Shown: positions 13,101-23,693 of the stretch, one piece after another
How the letters are laid out: each line of letters starts with the position of its first letter
How positions within the stretch are numbered: position 1 is the first letter of the stretch
DNA from: Pristionchus mayeri
Lineage: Eukaryota; Nematoda; Chromadorea; Rhabditida; Neodiplogasteridae
Assembly (NCBI GenBank): GCA_036245805.1
Contig: BTRK01000006.1
Span: forward strand, 30,198,901 to 30,262,900
Direction of reading: 5' to 3'
DNA: 64,000 bases
Made by a program: the position numbers and the translations under genes
Notes under the pieces: model-generated
Database searches by the model: none
The model's input: the letters and a program-made list of their open reading frames with translations, nothing else
What the model was told of the DNA's origin: nothing

Positions 13101-13872
13101 CCAAATACAGTGTAGGAAATTATGAATTTTGGGAAATGATCCTTGTTCGTACACTCGATCGAGCACAGGCCATAGAAGCCCGAGGAAGTCGTATACGGTA
13201 GCTAAACAATACTCACCTACAGTACTCCTCTTTGGGACAGACCGATGGAACCTGACACTCGTATCCGTCATACAGACACTCGATGGAGTTGCATTCCTGG
13301 AATACGGAAGGAATACTGCAGATGAGGATGAAATAGTACCTGATTGCATTCTCCATTACCGTAGACAGAAGCGCAATAGAGGGGGAATGGACACTCGGAG
13401 TATCTTGAATCAGGTAGAGTCGTGTTGAGATGGAGTGTATTGTCGCAGAAGGAACCAGTGAAGGGAATGTTGCATCTGCAAAACGGTTTCTTACAACTAA
13501 GCAAAGGACTGGGGGGAAGAGAGAGAGAGTGAAGCAGTTTAATCAAGTCACCCGTCAAACTAAGGAAATTAAGGTAGAAAGATCTAATTAGAAAGAAGAG
13601 AGAAAAGTGGAATTAGCTCACTTGCAATAGTGGGCGGAGCGACCAGAGAATATGTAATTGGAGCAGAGACCGCGAGCCTCTTCCTGACCACACGACCAAT
13701 CCTCACACAGACCACTGTTGAGAGAGTATGTCGAGCCATCTGAAGAGAGAAGAAGGATGGAAGAAGAGGGATGGAGGGACTCACTTGTTCGAATGACGAC
13801 AGGATGAGAAGATATGAATGGAAAGAGAAGGAGGAGAAGGGGAAGAGAGTGGCACATTGTTAGTGCATTCAA
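10159..13872 (-). CDS. LIN-12/GLP-1 Notch-family receptor with reduced EGF region
   Basis: Single-pass receptor for cell-cell signalling whose intracellular part is normally released to act in the nucleus. Twenty-one exons join in phase to 759 residues: 13785-13872, 13622-13739, 13340-13508, 13217-13296, 12753-12843, 12582-12676, 12448-12556, 12288-12404, 12099-12231, 11955-12023, 11804-11910, 11585-11729, 11451-11524, 11298-11411, 11136-11255, 10970-11060, 10887-10925, 10767-10837, 10641-10703, 10313-10588, 10159-10269. In order: signal peptide (CHSLPLLLLLFPFISS), about one EGF-like module, two complete LIN-12/Notch repeats (CPFPLYCASVYGNGEC; CSDRFSDGKCDKEC...FDGGDC), heterodimerization region, membrane segment (ILFLCIGSLLIISILVY, about 315-332), basic RAM with VWFP, six to seven ankyrin repeats (about 393-640), basic KRRKLKR, and a Pro/Ser/Thr-rich tail. 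The ankyrin exon at 11729 uses a weak acceptor (ttttaag). No furin-type site is obvious. Usual LIN-12 and GLP-1 proteins are nearly twice as long. Confidence 0.93.
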
Positions 13873-14571
13873 ATGAAAAAAATACCACTCCTTCAGCCCA
13901 GACTATAATTAGAAATTGACGAAATAAACAAAATAATACTATAATAATCATTAGGAAACGAACAAATGTGGCGCGCAACGAATGGATGAAAGAGAACGAA
14001 GAAGGAGGGAGGGTGAGGTCAATCGATCGATGGGAGACACTCACTCTTCTGATCTACAAGTGAGTGGAGAGAGAAGGGATGCACTCAAATTATGAATGGA
14101 AGAATGGATCGACGTAGACCTCTTCCCGGTAGGGCCCAGGCAGATTCTAGAGAACAAGATGATGCAAGCACTCCTGTTCGAACGTTCGTTGTACAGTAAA
14201 CGACCATATGTTCAGAATCAAGAAACACAGAGTAAAAAAATAAATCGCTAGTCACTTCGCGTTGTACTTTGTTCGTGTTAGAAAGGAAGAAAAGGCCTAA
14301 TTAGACAAGAAAAAACAATCTATCCATAGGCTAGTAGCCAAACAGTGCAAATATAAACAAAAAATAGCTTCTCCTTGAAAAACTGGGAAAATTCAAGGCG
14401 CAATGATTCAGCATTACTTTTAAATGTTACAACAAGGACAAAATTAGCGAAAAAATGTAGTAAAACTAAATAGTAGTTTGCAAACTATTATAGTTTATTA
14501 CCGTAATCAGTAGTAAATCAATAAGTGGAATTCGAATACCATATTCAAAAAGTGCCCAGAGCCGGACTTAA
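13873..14571. other. 5' flank of the Notch gene
   Basis: Probable promoter and 5' leader of the minus-strand Notch gene. No further EGF-coding exon was seen in any frame: cysteine-spaced motifs are absent. An overlapping minus frame (13781-14044) runs through exon 1 out of frame and is a shadow. The stretch ends at the TTAA beside a foldback element. Confidence 0.5.
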
Positions 14572-15822
14572 GAGACCGTCCACCAGAAAACGGAAAAGGG
14601 TCACGGTTGGTCAAAAAATGGATTTCCTCCATACTTTTTTCCTGAAGTAAGGGACCAAAGTTAGGAATGCAGGCACCATTGGCTAAGGTCTGGGGTCACT
14701 TTTGAAAAAGATACCGTAACCCCTCATTTTTGGGTGTGAAAATTTTTTTTCCCGAAAAGTTTCGTATTAATAGTTTTTCTGATGTATTTTTACACGTACA
14801 TAACGAATTTCCATGTGAAAATGGTCATAAATGAGATAGAAAAAAGTTAGAGCCAAAAAATCGATTTTTGCGATCCGAAATCTCACATAAATGGACATAA
14901 CTTTTTTCAAAAAAATAATACTTTGGGTGATTAGCATTTTTCGAAAGCTAATCATATAACACATCTATCAGAATTTTTGCAGAATTTTAAAAATACCCAA
15001 TCATGCTCAAATTTCGGTCCGAACTTGGATCTATCGTGAAAAAGCCTTGATATTTTTGAACGTAGATACTGTTTCCAGGCTCCAATCACCTTCAAATTTG
15101 GAATAGAAGTCTTTCAGGATCATTTGAACACATTCGCATGCAAAAATTGCCAAAATAGAAAATATTTGAAATTTCGATTTTTCGACCATTTTGACCGAAA
15201 AAATCGAAATTTCAAAATTTATCGATTTTGGCAATTTTTGCATATGAACATGTTTATATGATATAGAAAGACTTCTATTCCAAATTTGAAGGTGATTGGA
15301 TGCTGGAAACAGTATCTACATTCGAAAATATCAAGACATTTTCACGAATTTTAGACATAGTTTCAAGTTCGGACCGAAATTTGAGCATGATTGGGTATTT
15401 TAAAAAGTCTGCAAAAATTCTCATAGATGTGTTATATGATTAACTTTCGAAAAATGCTAATCACCCAAAGTATTATTTTTTTGAAAAAAAGTTATGTCCA
15501 TTTATGTGAGATTTCGGATCGCAAAAATCGATTTTTTGGCTCTAACTTATCTCATTTCTAACCATTTTCACATCGAAATTCGTTATGTACGTGTAAAAAT
15601 ACACCAGAAAAACTCTTAATACGAAACTTTTCGGGAAAAAAGTTTTTCACCCCCAAAAATGAGGGGTTACGGTATCTTTTTCAAAAGTGACCCCATACCT
15701 TAGCCAATGGTGCCTGCATTCCTAACTTTGGTCCCTTACTTCAGGAAAAAAGTATGGAGGAAATCCATTTTTGACCAACCGTGGCCCCTGCCCAGGTGTT
15801 ACGTTCTCTCGTGGACGGTCTC
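14572..15822. mobile_element. Large foldback element with TTAA target duplication
   Basis: Near-palindrome of 1.25 kb centred near 15205, with ends GAGACCGTCCAC and its inverse and TTAA at both borders (14568-14571 and 15823-15826). The arms are about 600 bp and include GAGGGGTTACGGTATCTTTT on the right, inverted on the left. Nothing is encoded. TTAA duplications are typical of piggyBac-type transposition, but no transposase is present here. Confidence 0.87.
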
Positions 15823-16081
15823 TTAATAAGTCAGACTGTAATTCTTCAATTCTTTCATTCTTCTTCGATCACCCATTTCTCGCATCTTCTAAGCATTGTT
15901 TATAAATGATTATTCGAAAGGCGGATAAGCAAACAGTGGAGACATAGAAGTGTAATAGGAGTGATGGATCCGAACCCGAACCTGATGATTCTCTAGTCTA
16001 GATCTTCTTCATTTTCTCACATGTCTTATCGATGCATTTCCTCTCTCATCGATATCACACAAGCGCAGGTCGGCAAGGGAA

Positions 16082-16500
16082 ATGGGTGCGAGAGCACTTC
16101 AATACAGTAACCTTCGAAATTTATTGAGATCCAAATATCTAATCGCAATAGCATGTCCTGTCCTCAGCGCTCTCTAAAAGACGACCCGTTGAGCCATTTT
16201 CGCCACCCTAGTCCTCACCGTCATCATCTGGCTCGTTGGATATCTCATAATGTATTGGAATTGGGTGAAATTACAGGCAGCGAATGAAGGATAACTATTC
16301 GACCAACACGAGTTGATGACTCCACTCGGAGAGGAACTCGATAATCAATATCCCCATTCAGAAATTTGCATCGGAACGGGAATTCAAGAAGAGAATGCAG
16401 GATAAAGTCGAATAGAATACAAAAACGTGGGACCTCTATCTATCATCTAGGAAGCTGTGAAAGACACTGTAAAATCAAAATTAACTATTTTTGCTTTTTA
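16082..16500 (+). pseudogene. Possible decayed membrane-protein reading frame
   Basis: From ATG at 16082, one frame contains a strongly hydrophobic stretch (AIFATLVLTVIIWLVGYLIM) followed by an acidic, protein-like stretch. It is interrupted by stops at 16175, 16190, 16292, 16403 and 16448. Four to five stops in 140 codons is close to chance, so support is weak and rests on composition. A mariner-like element begins directly after it. I do not recognise a family. Confidence 0.25.
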
Positions 16501-17378
16501 TCAGGTTGGTGCAAAAGTTTCTCCCTTTTTTCATAAATTTACATTTTTGCTTCCCCTGACATCCAATGTCCTCATACGGTCTTTTGCAATATAAGGGTAC
16601 ATGAATACTCTTTATAACAAGCCGTGTCCCAGTTCTCCACAATTAGCAGCGTCGATACAGCAATCTCTCCAGTTTCGTAAAATTGCATTTCAAACTGAAT
16701 GTTTATAAGGTCATAGCTGAGTGGAGAAAAGAGATAGGGGTTAGTCATACATACCAGTGTAAAGTATGATATCTGGGCATGCTCGTGAATGTAATTCAGT
16801 ATCAGTGTGCCGTCATGCCAAGTTGAGATGAGCGTCTAATTAGATATTTCCGCGAGATCAATTTCTACAGAATTACTTTTCATAGCCCCGAATGTTTAGT
16901 CATTGTCTCGAAAAGCCATATTGTTGAGGACAATGTAGTTCTCGCTAGCCTTAATATTACCCTTAAACTTGAGGTGGCTACAGCTATCCATTTGTGAACA
17001 GCAGCATGATACAGCAAAATTTCAACGAAATCAGCACTTTTTCTAATTCCCAGCTTGCAACGCCTTTTGAAAGTCGGATATTGTGTGATATTCTGAATGA
17101 CCAACTTGAGTGTTATTACTCATCAAGTGAGCAGAATCAATTGCTAGATCTTATTCAAATGGTAGGGTCCAGAAAAGTAACCTAATAATCATAATATTTC
17201 GACATTTTGACATTTTCATTATTTATTCCCGTAATATGCTTTCCAGAATTGAATTGATCCTGCATATATAATCTACCTATGTGCCCACTACTAATGTTAA
17301 ACGGAAATTAAAGTCAGGCAAAGATGGCTAGAAAACGATTAAAAAATATTTTAGGGAGAAACTTTTGCACCAACCTAA
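16501..17378. mobile_element. Mariner-like element
   Basis: The left end TCAGGTTGGTGCAAAAGTTT and the right end (inverse of TTAGGTTGGTGCAAAAGTTT) differ by one base. TA lies outside both (16499-16500, 17379-17380). The element is 878 bp. Two opposed frames at 16880-17104 (-) and 16994-17185 (+) show no transposase motif I can recognise, so it is probably a deletion derivative. Confidence 0.85.
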
Positions 17379-17380
17379 TA

Positions 17381-18055
17381 TGTACATGTGTTTTTGCCAA
17401 AGAACTATCGCTACGTGAGTAACGTCCTCCCCATTGTTGTACTGACTGCTTCTTTCCCTGCGTCTGCAATAATATGATATATCATATATATATCCTGGAC
17501 TAGAACAATTCATTGTTGGGAATTCCTTCTTTCTCAGATCCTTCTTCATCTCCCTTTCTCTTCTATCAAGGAATATGCAGACGGATGCGTCAATCAGAGG
17601 GTAAAAATCAGAGGCTAATAATATTCGTCTATCGAGAATTTTTTAAAATTTATTTTTTTTAAAATTTAGAATGTATGTATATGTATACTTTTTGTAATTC
17701 AATTATACGTGTTCACGGAAAATTCATGGATTAATTTATTTCAGAACAATCAGTAATGTTCCTAGTATGTAATCAAGCTGATAAATGTTATCGGAATGAT
17801 TAATATGTAATATTGTCACTTTCATCGCTCCTCTAAATGAATTTCGTACCGGAGATGAGAGGTAAAGTGACTTAGGAATAGCGATGGATTGGGAATGTAA
17901 GTGAAGCGATGTGAATGGAGTGAGGAGGAGAAGTGACTGGCAAGAAGACTACCTAAGCTGCATCACACGAGTATCTCTACTTACTACAAGGCTACAAATG
18001 GCTATCGATACAATTACTATATATGCACTACGAAATGCGAAACTTGAACAAAAAA
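17381..18055. other. AT-rich intergenic stretch
   Basis: This AT-rich sequence lies between the mariner-like element and the 3' end of the SLC26 gene. It holds a TATATATA run near 17480 and no supported exons or RNA gene. It should contain the SLC26 polyadenylation region, which I did not pin down. Confidence 0.35.
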
Positions 18056-21000
18056 CTATTTCGCCATGAAATGATTGCCAGCTTCGGCTACCGTAGTCTG
18101 GAAGGAGGAGAGGGGTACGGTGGTGAAGAAATCGATATTGTCCAGCATTTGAATGATTGAGTCTGAAATGTCTCCAATACGTGTCAAAGGAGTCAGAATC
18201 TGCAGATAAAAGGAGGGAATAAGCGAGAAATTACCGTTGAATCCGACGAAGAAAAGGGAAACATCCGCTCGTTTGGCGTCTAAGTAAGACTGCAAGAGAA
18301 CGAGATAGCATCTCCCTTTCCTTGTTTCTCACAATATTAGAATAGAGATATCGGATAGTGCCATAAACAGGGAAGTCATATATGCTTTTTTATGGAAACA
18401 GTTGAACTATGTAGTAAGAGGAAGGGAGGGACCTCCTTGAGTGCATCGACGCCCATGGAGTCGATGTATGAGATGGCAGAACAGTCAACGATGACGACCT
18501 TCTCAGAGGGAAGAGACTGAAGGGAGGAGAAGTGATTGGATACGAAAGACGGGAGGAGGGAATACCTCATCCGAGAAAGTTGCTTGCAGTACATCGATGA
18601 ATTTCGTAACATTCGCGAAGTGCAGAGGAGAATCGAATTTGAGAACCTAGCGAGATCGAGTGAAGAATATGATTAAATATTTAGAATCAGCTTATGATTG
18701 TTGCAAACCCTTACGAACCTTTGCAAATTCAGGAATCTTCTGACTCGGAGAAACCGTTGAGTGCGAAACATCATTGAAGGTGGGCCTAGGGAAACACACA
18801 TTCAATCGATATTCTTTCATCGAATACCATTGCTCTCGAAGGACTACGGTAATAATGGCGAAAGCGACGGCGATTACGAGTCCCTGAGTGACATTGCAGA
18901 GTACGGTAGCCAGGCAGGCTATCGACCAAATTGCCTGACAGGAAGTTGTGTGAAAGTCATTAGAAGTGGATCTCGGAGAGAGGAAACATACGAAATCGTA
19001 TTTAGAGATCTTCCAGAGTCTCGGGAGTTCCTTGACTTGGAGGAAGAGAGACTTGAGAGAGACAATGACTATGCAAGCGAGAATGCACTGTAATAGAGAA
19101 TATTAAGGAGATGAAGGAGGGAAGAGAGATCGAGTCTAATTGAGAAGAGTTTGGAGTAGAAGGGGGAGGGGGGAGGGGGGGGGGGGGGTTCTCACCATTG
19201 GAAGGGGCTCGAGAAGAGGACCGAGGAAGAGAATTACAGTGAGGAGAAGAGCAGAAGAGAAGACGGTGTACAACTGGAATGGAGGGGACTTGGAGAGTCA
19301 GTGAGTATTGGTACTTGCAATCAAATTAATCTTTCTATTTTAGGTGTTTGTGCACCATTGAAGATTAGTAAAGAGAAATCAAACTGACGAGGGTTTTCGC
19401 TCCACTGAGTTCGCATACAGCAGATCGAGAGAGGGAAGCACCAACGGGATAGACAGGGAAGAAGGAGGAGAGAAGGGAGAAGAAGGAACAAGCATACATC
19501 TCCTGACCATCAACATCATGAGTGCCCATCATTTGGGATCTCTCGCATACGAGGATTCTCCCCCTTCCCTATTCATTCTACCGGCTTTCTATTAAAGTAT
19601 CTCAAAGAAAATGATTCATAGATTAAGTCCATTTCCAAATGGTCCACAGATGGAACAGATTCGAACCTGAGCAGAGTCGATTCTATACTTGTGCTTCTTA
19701 GCGAACAATTTGGCCATTGAGATGATGAAGATGTAGCAGACGATGGCGATGGGAATTGCATCAGAAAGAAGGGAGAGAAGGAGAGAAACACGGGGAGGAG
19801 AAGGGACTGGGAATCTGAAGGAAGGAAGGAGAAGATAAGAGAGGGAGGACGAAGGAGTACCCTCGAGGAATTATATCTACGATCTTGATGTGGTAGTCCT
19901 CCTTCAGATTCATCACTACGGAAAATACTGTCCCGATTATGACCTGGAAGAGCATTGATTCGTCTGTATTCTAACTCGTTCTTCTTCTCAATTTCCTCGT
20001 CATTTCGAGTAAGGGAGATCTTTGCGAATCGATGTATTCCAAGTGTTCACTCTTATCAATAGTAGTTCTCTTTCCTTCGTGACCTCGATAGAGAGTTTTT
20101 GGTAAGGAAACTGACCAGAATAAGTTCAAGAGGAACGGGGATCTTCGAATATTTCTTCACGAATGGATTCACATAATCTCTGAATAATACGATTTATGAT
20201 AGAATGAAATATCCCGTTAGTGACTCGCCTTCCAATTGACAGGAAGACGATTCCGAAAACAGAGATCCCCAAGGCCATCAAATTAGTGTTCGGAATCTCT
20301 TTGACGATATCACGAACCATCTGAAGAACATTCATTTTATTCTCACTGCACATTTCCTCCATTTGTTTGTTTCAGAACTCGGAGTCGATAATTGCTCTCT
20401 CTCGTGTTCTTTTTCCTATATCGTCATAGTTTCGTGGTCTATAAAGAACGGAAACCGGATCGAAACCAGAGAGAGTTCGATGGATATCGCATCATCAAGA
20501 GAGAAGGGGGAAGGGGGGGGGGGAAGTACCACTCACATAGATGATCATTCCCATCCCTGAGTGTCGTGGCATCTTCACTCCGAATACCTGCAGAAGACAG
20601 AGATGGGAGGTGGATGAGAGGGGGAGACAACCTTGTTCACTTGGGACATCAATACATGCACTGCTGCTCCAGTCGTGAATCCAGAGACCAGAGGATCGGA
20701 CAGATATGCTGTGACGAATCCGAGACGGGAGAGGGCCATCACGAACTGAAGAGATCAAAGATCACTCTCCCCTTCCCTCCTCCCACCTGCACTATTCCCA
20801 CTGCCAGAGTGAGGGCACTCGTGAGTTCCAGTGAAGTGACGTCTCCTACAGAAATATTGTGTGGTGTATGTCGTCGGTTACAGTATACCGAGTGGCCCGA
20901 CTGCAGTGGGCTCAGTGCCATTGGATTCAGGAGGAGGCAGCAACTGCATCTGCACTGCTCCAACCATCATCGAAGCAACGGCGAAGCAACCTGCACATCA

Positions 21001-21701
21001 GAGATTCGAAGAGCCAAATGGCGGGAAGGACGAACCAATGGAGATGTGACGAGAAGTGCCAAAGAAGGTATAGAAGGAGGAAGAGAAGAAGGAGGAATAG
21101 AGACCGACGATGGGAGGGACTGTGGCGAGGGAAGCATACGCCATTCCTGCACGAGAGGGGAATCCATCCGATGGTGAGTGATGGAGAGAGACTCACCTTG
21201 GGGAACATGCATGATTCCGACGGTGAGACCAGCGATGAGATCTCCATGGAGATTCTCCCGAATGTTGTACCTCAAGAGGACCGACCAATTTATTGACTCG
21301 TCCCTCTCTCTTCTCACTTGGGCAACCAGTCTAGAATGGGCAGGAAGCTCTTCGCTGCAGCTGCTACATCTCTCTTCCCCAGTCTTCGTCGAGGTTCAGT
21401 CACGAGGGATTCGGGGTCCTGTCACGATACTCGCAGGTACGGTAGACGAGTATCAACATACTCACCGCACTCTTGTCTCCATCGACAGCGACTTCTTCAG
21501 AAGTCGCGCACTCTTTATACGACTGCAATGTGAAAATGTAAATGAGTAACCCATTTCAGAGTCGTCAAAAGACGACGACGCTATATGGTGCACTCCTTTG
21601 AGGCTGGCTGCTAGATGCGACTACCTATGACAGCAAAATATAAAAAGGAAAAAAAAGTAAAAATATAAGAGAAGGACCTCATCCGGGACGACTTTCGTCA
21701 T
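18056..21701 (-). CDS. SLC26/SulP-family anion transporter
   Basis: Plasma-membrane exchanger or channel for sulfate, chloride, bicarbonate or similar anions. Twenty-two exons in phase give about 661 residues. From the 3' end they begin 18056-18289, 18433-18516, 18566-18646, 18719-18785 and end near 21318-21418, 21466-21522, 21580-21624 and 21678-21701. Diagnostic SulP sequence is clear: [25 protein letters not shown] then [29 protein letters not shown], and [21 protein letters not shown] cytoplasmic STAS domain follows ([20 protein letters not shown], exon 18433-18516). The two first exons (MTKVVPDE and a 15-codon exon with an atypical gtcgtc donor) are tentative; the model is firm from 21522 downward. 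The intron between 20229 and 20179 has a GC donor (AG|gcgagt). The last exon holds a 12-codon stretch bounded by gt and ag that may be spliced in some transcripts. Confidence 0.92.
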
Positions 21702-23693
21702 CTTTGAGTGTGAAGTAACGGCGTTACTGGTTATGTTTTTCGATGTATGGGGATTGGAGTAATGGGTATGGGAGGGAGAAATGCATTGGATGAGGGGTGA
21801 TTCCCAAAAGGGGCGGATAGATAGATGGAAAGGCGACAAAATGGATAGATTGAGTGAGTGGATCGAGATATTCGATCAACTTCAGTTACGCACTTTTTAG
21901 GCATATTTCGATTTTTTTCCTTGACAGAGTGATTGTGGTGATATCGGATTTAAGTGTGAGATGATAACCTTGCCCATTCCTCCTCTCGTTCTCACGATTC
22001 CAAGTTGGAGAGAGGAAGGAAACAGTCACCCCCTGCAACAAGGAAGGAAGCGAATGCGCATATTTCAAAGATAAAGTGACGAATAGGAGGGGAGAGTTTA
22101 AGCACGTGGTCGATAGAAGAGAGAGCATAGGATGCAACGTTATCAGTTGAGCAGTGGGTTGATCTGTAGAAGGGAATGAAGAGAGGAGAGGCTACAATAG
22201 GAAAGATGGAGGGAAGAGAAAAGACGGGCACTCTTCATTTACTACCCCCATTCAGATGAAAGAATTGGAGAAAACGATAATGAAGAAGAGGCCTTTCTAA
22301 TTAAATACTATTGTGAATCGACGAGTAGCCAACCATTCCCCACCCCTTACTGGCCATTGCTTTGTTGGAGGCCACTTCTCACCTACCCTTCCCTTCTTGG
22401 AGGCTCAAATATGTATTATGAAGAAGAGAGGATTAGATGAACCACATACAATCAATGGATCCATCCTATCTCTTTAGTAACCTCTTTCCCTTCTGGAAGG
22501 TGCACAAAACAGCTCCTTTTTACTGACCAAACATCCGGGTTTTCCTCAGATTCGAAGAAATCAGTGCGAAGTAATCACATTTGGCGTATTTGGAGAGTGA
22601 GGATAAAAAGAAGAGAAAGGGAGTGGAGGAATCGGAGATGGAGCTGGAGTAAACATGGAATGTCGAGTAGTGGAAGGGACAAGAGAGCAGATAGAGAGAC
22701 AAATGAAGATGGCACTGAATGGGTAGCCGGAACTGATGAGAGTCGAATGGACAGAGAAGGAATCAGAAGAGGGAGGAGAATGATCCGCTTACTGTTGTGA
22801 GGGAGGGGAACGAGGACTCTCCCTATCAAACACTCTCTCACACCCTCATCGACAAGAGAGTACGGAGGAGAGAGAGAGATCACGAGATAGAGATGCGTCG
22901 AATCGAAAGGGTAATGTATCGAGGGAAGAAGGATATTCAAAGGGACTGTCAAGAGTAAATGGGGGCGATTGTTAGAAAGATAGATAGCTTGCAGTGGTGT
23001 GAGAAAGAGTATTGAAAGAGCCCTGCCTTTCCTTTTATGTTTGGTCACTTTCTCTCTTTGAGGTACTCCTCTAGATGAGACTAGCGAGAGTTATTCAGTA
23101 GAATCGAGAAAGAGAGGGCTGCTCCTATTATTCGGCTTCTCTCTTCCAATGGAGGGAACGGACCCTTTCTCCTTCCTCTGGAACCGAGTAAGCAAGTCTG
23201 TAAAGGAGAGAAATTGGCACAATGCCAGATCTCTGTTTTTCCTCTTCTTCCTTTGAGAGAGAGTAGACTCCCCCTGGTTGTCTCTGGCAGTCTCTTCTAC
23301 GTTCCTCCTTGATAATTTCCACCTATTTCTCATCAACAATTCGTATCCAATTGGGAATGTAAGAGACGACCAATTACATACTGTCATCTTGAATTAATCA
23401 AAAATAGTAATGCGATTTCAACAACGCTTTTTTTAAAAACTAGTACTCGATACTAGTTACGGTAGATTTAGGAAAATTCACCCAGCATTCGCTGTTGGTG
23501 TACATTCTAAATTGAGTAGTGCACTTTCCAAATTGACTTTCGAAAATATTTTGTTTTGCGATTTTTTATACGTATTTTTGTTTTAATTGGTGATTATTGA
23601 GTTATAATGACCTCCGCAGAATTCTGTCCGAGCAGCTCTGTTGTTTCATTTTTATGTCTGTATACTGTCCTACACCTAATTTTAGCTTCCTTA
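21702..23693. other. Unresolved stretch with minus-strand open frames
   Basis: Several minus-strand frames (21886-22137, 21992-22231, 22575-23048, 23091-23387) are rich in Ser, Leu and Pro, as expected from pyrimidine-rich sequence. I could not link them by matching splice phases, and none shows a domain I recognise. A multi-exon membrane-protein gene on the minus strand remains possible. No transposon ends were seen. From about 23400 the base composition changes to AT-rich promoter-like sequence before the RGG gene. Confidence 0.35.
23681..23686 (+). promoter_or_regulatory. Likely spliced-leader acceptor of the RGG gene
   Basis: A pyrimidine-rich run ending in TTTTAG lies 7-8 bases before the ATG at 23694. 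This is the spacing of nematode trans-splice sites. It could instead be an ordinary acceptor for a 5' exon near 23607. It favours ATG 23694 over the upstream in-frame options. Confidence 0.45.

Noticed and set aside
13041..13216. A third LNR or extra EGF exon in the Notch intron
   Set aside because: Sequence reading GFYGLCSIECTNKD looked promising, but phases do not match either neighbour. Direct joining of 13217 to 12843 gives a perfect LNR.
16880..17185. Transposase in the mariner-like element at 16501-17378
   Set aside because: Neither opposed frame shows the mariner catalytic or helix-turn-helix motifs, and the element is too short.
22575..23048. 157-codon minus frame
   Set aside because: Ser/Leu/Pro-rich translation of purine-rich DNA; no domain and no splice-linked partner.
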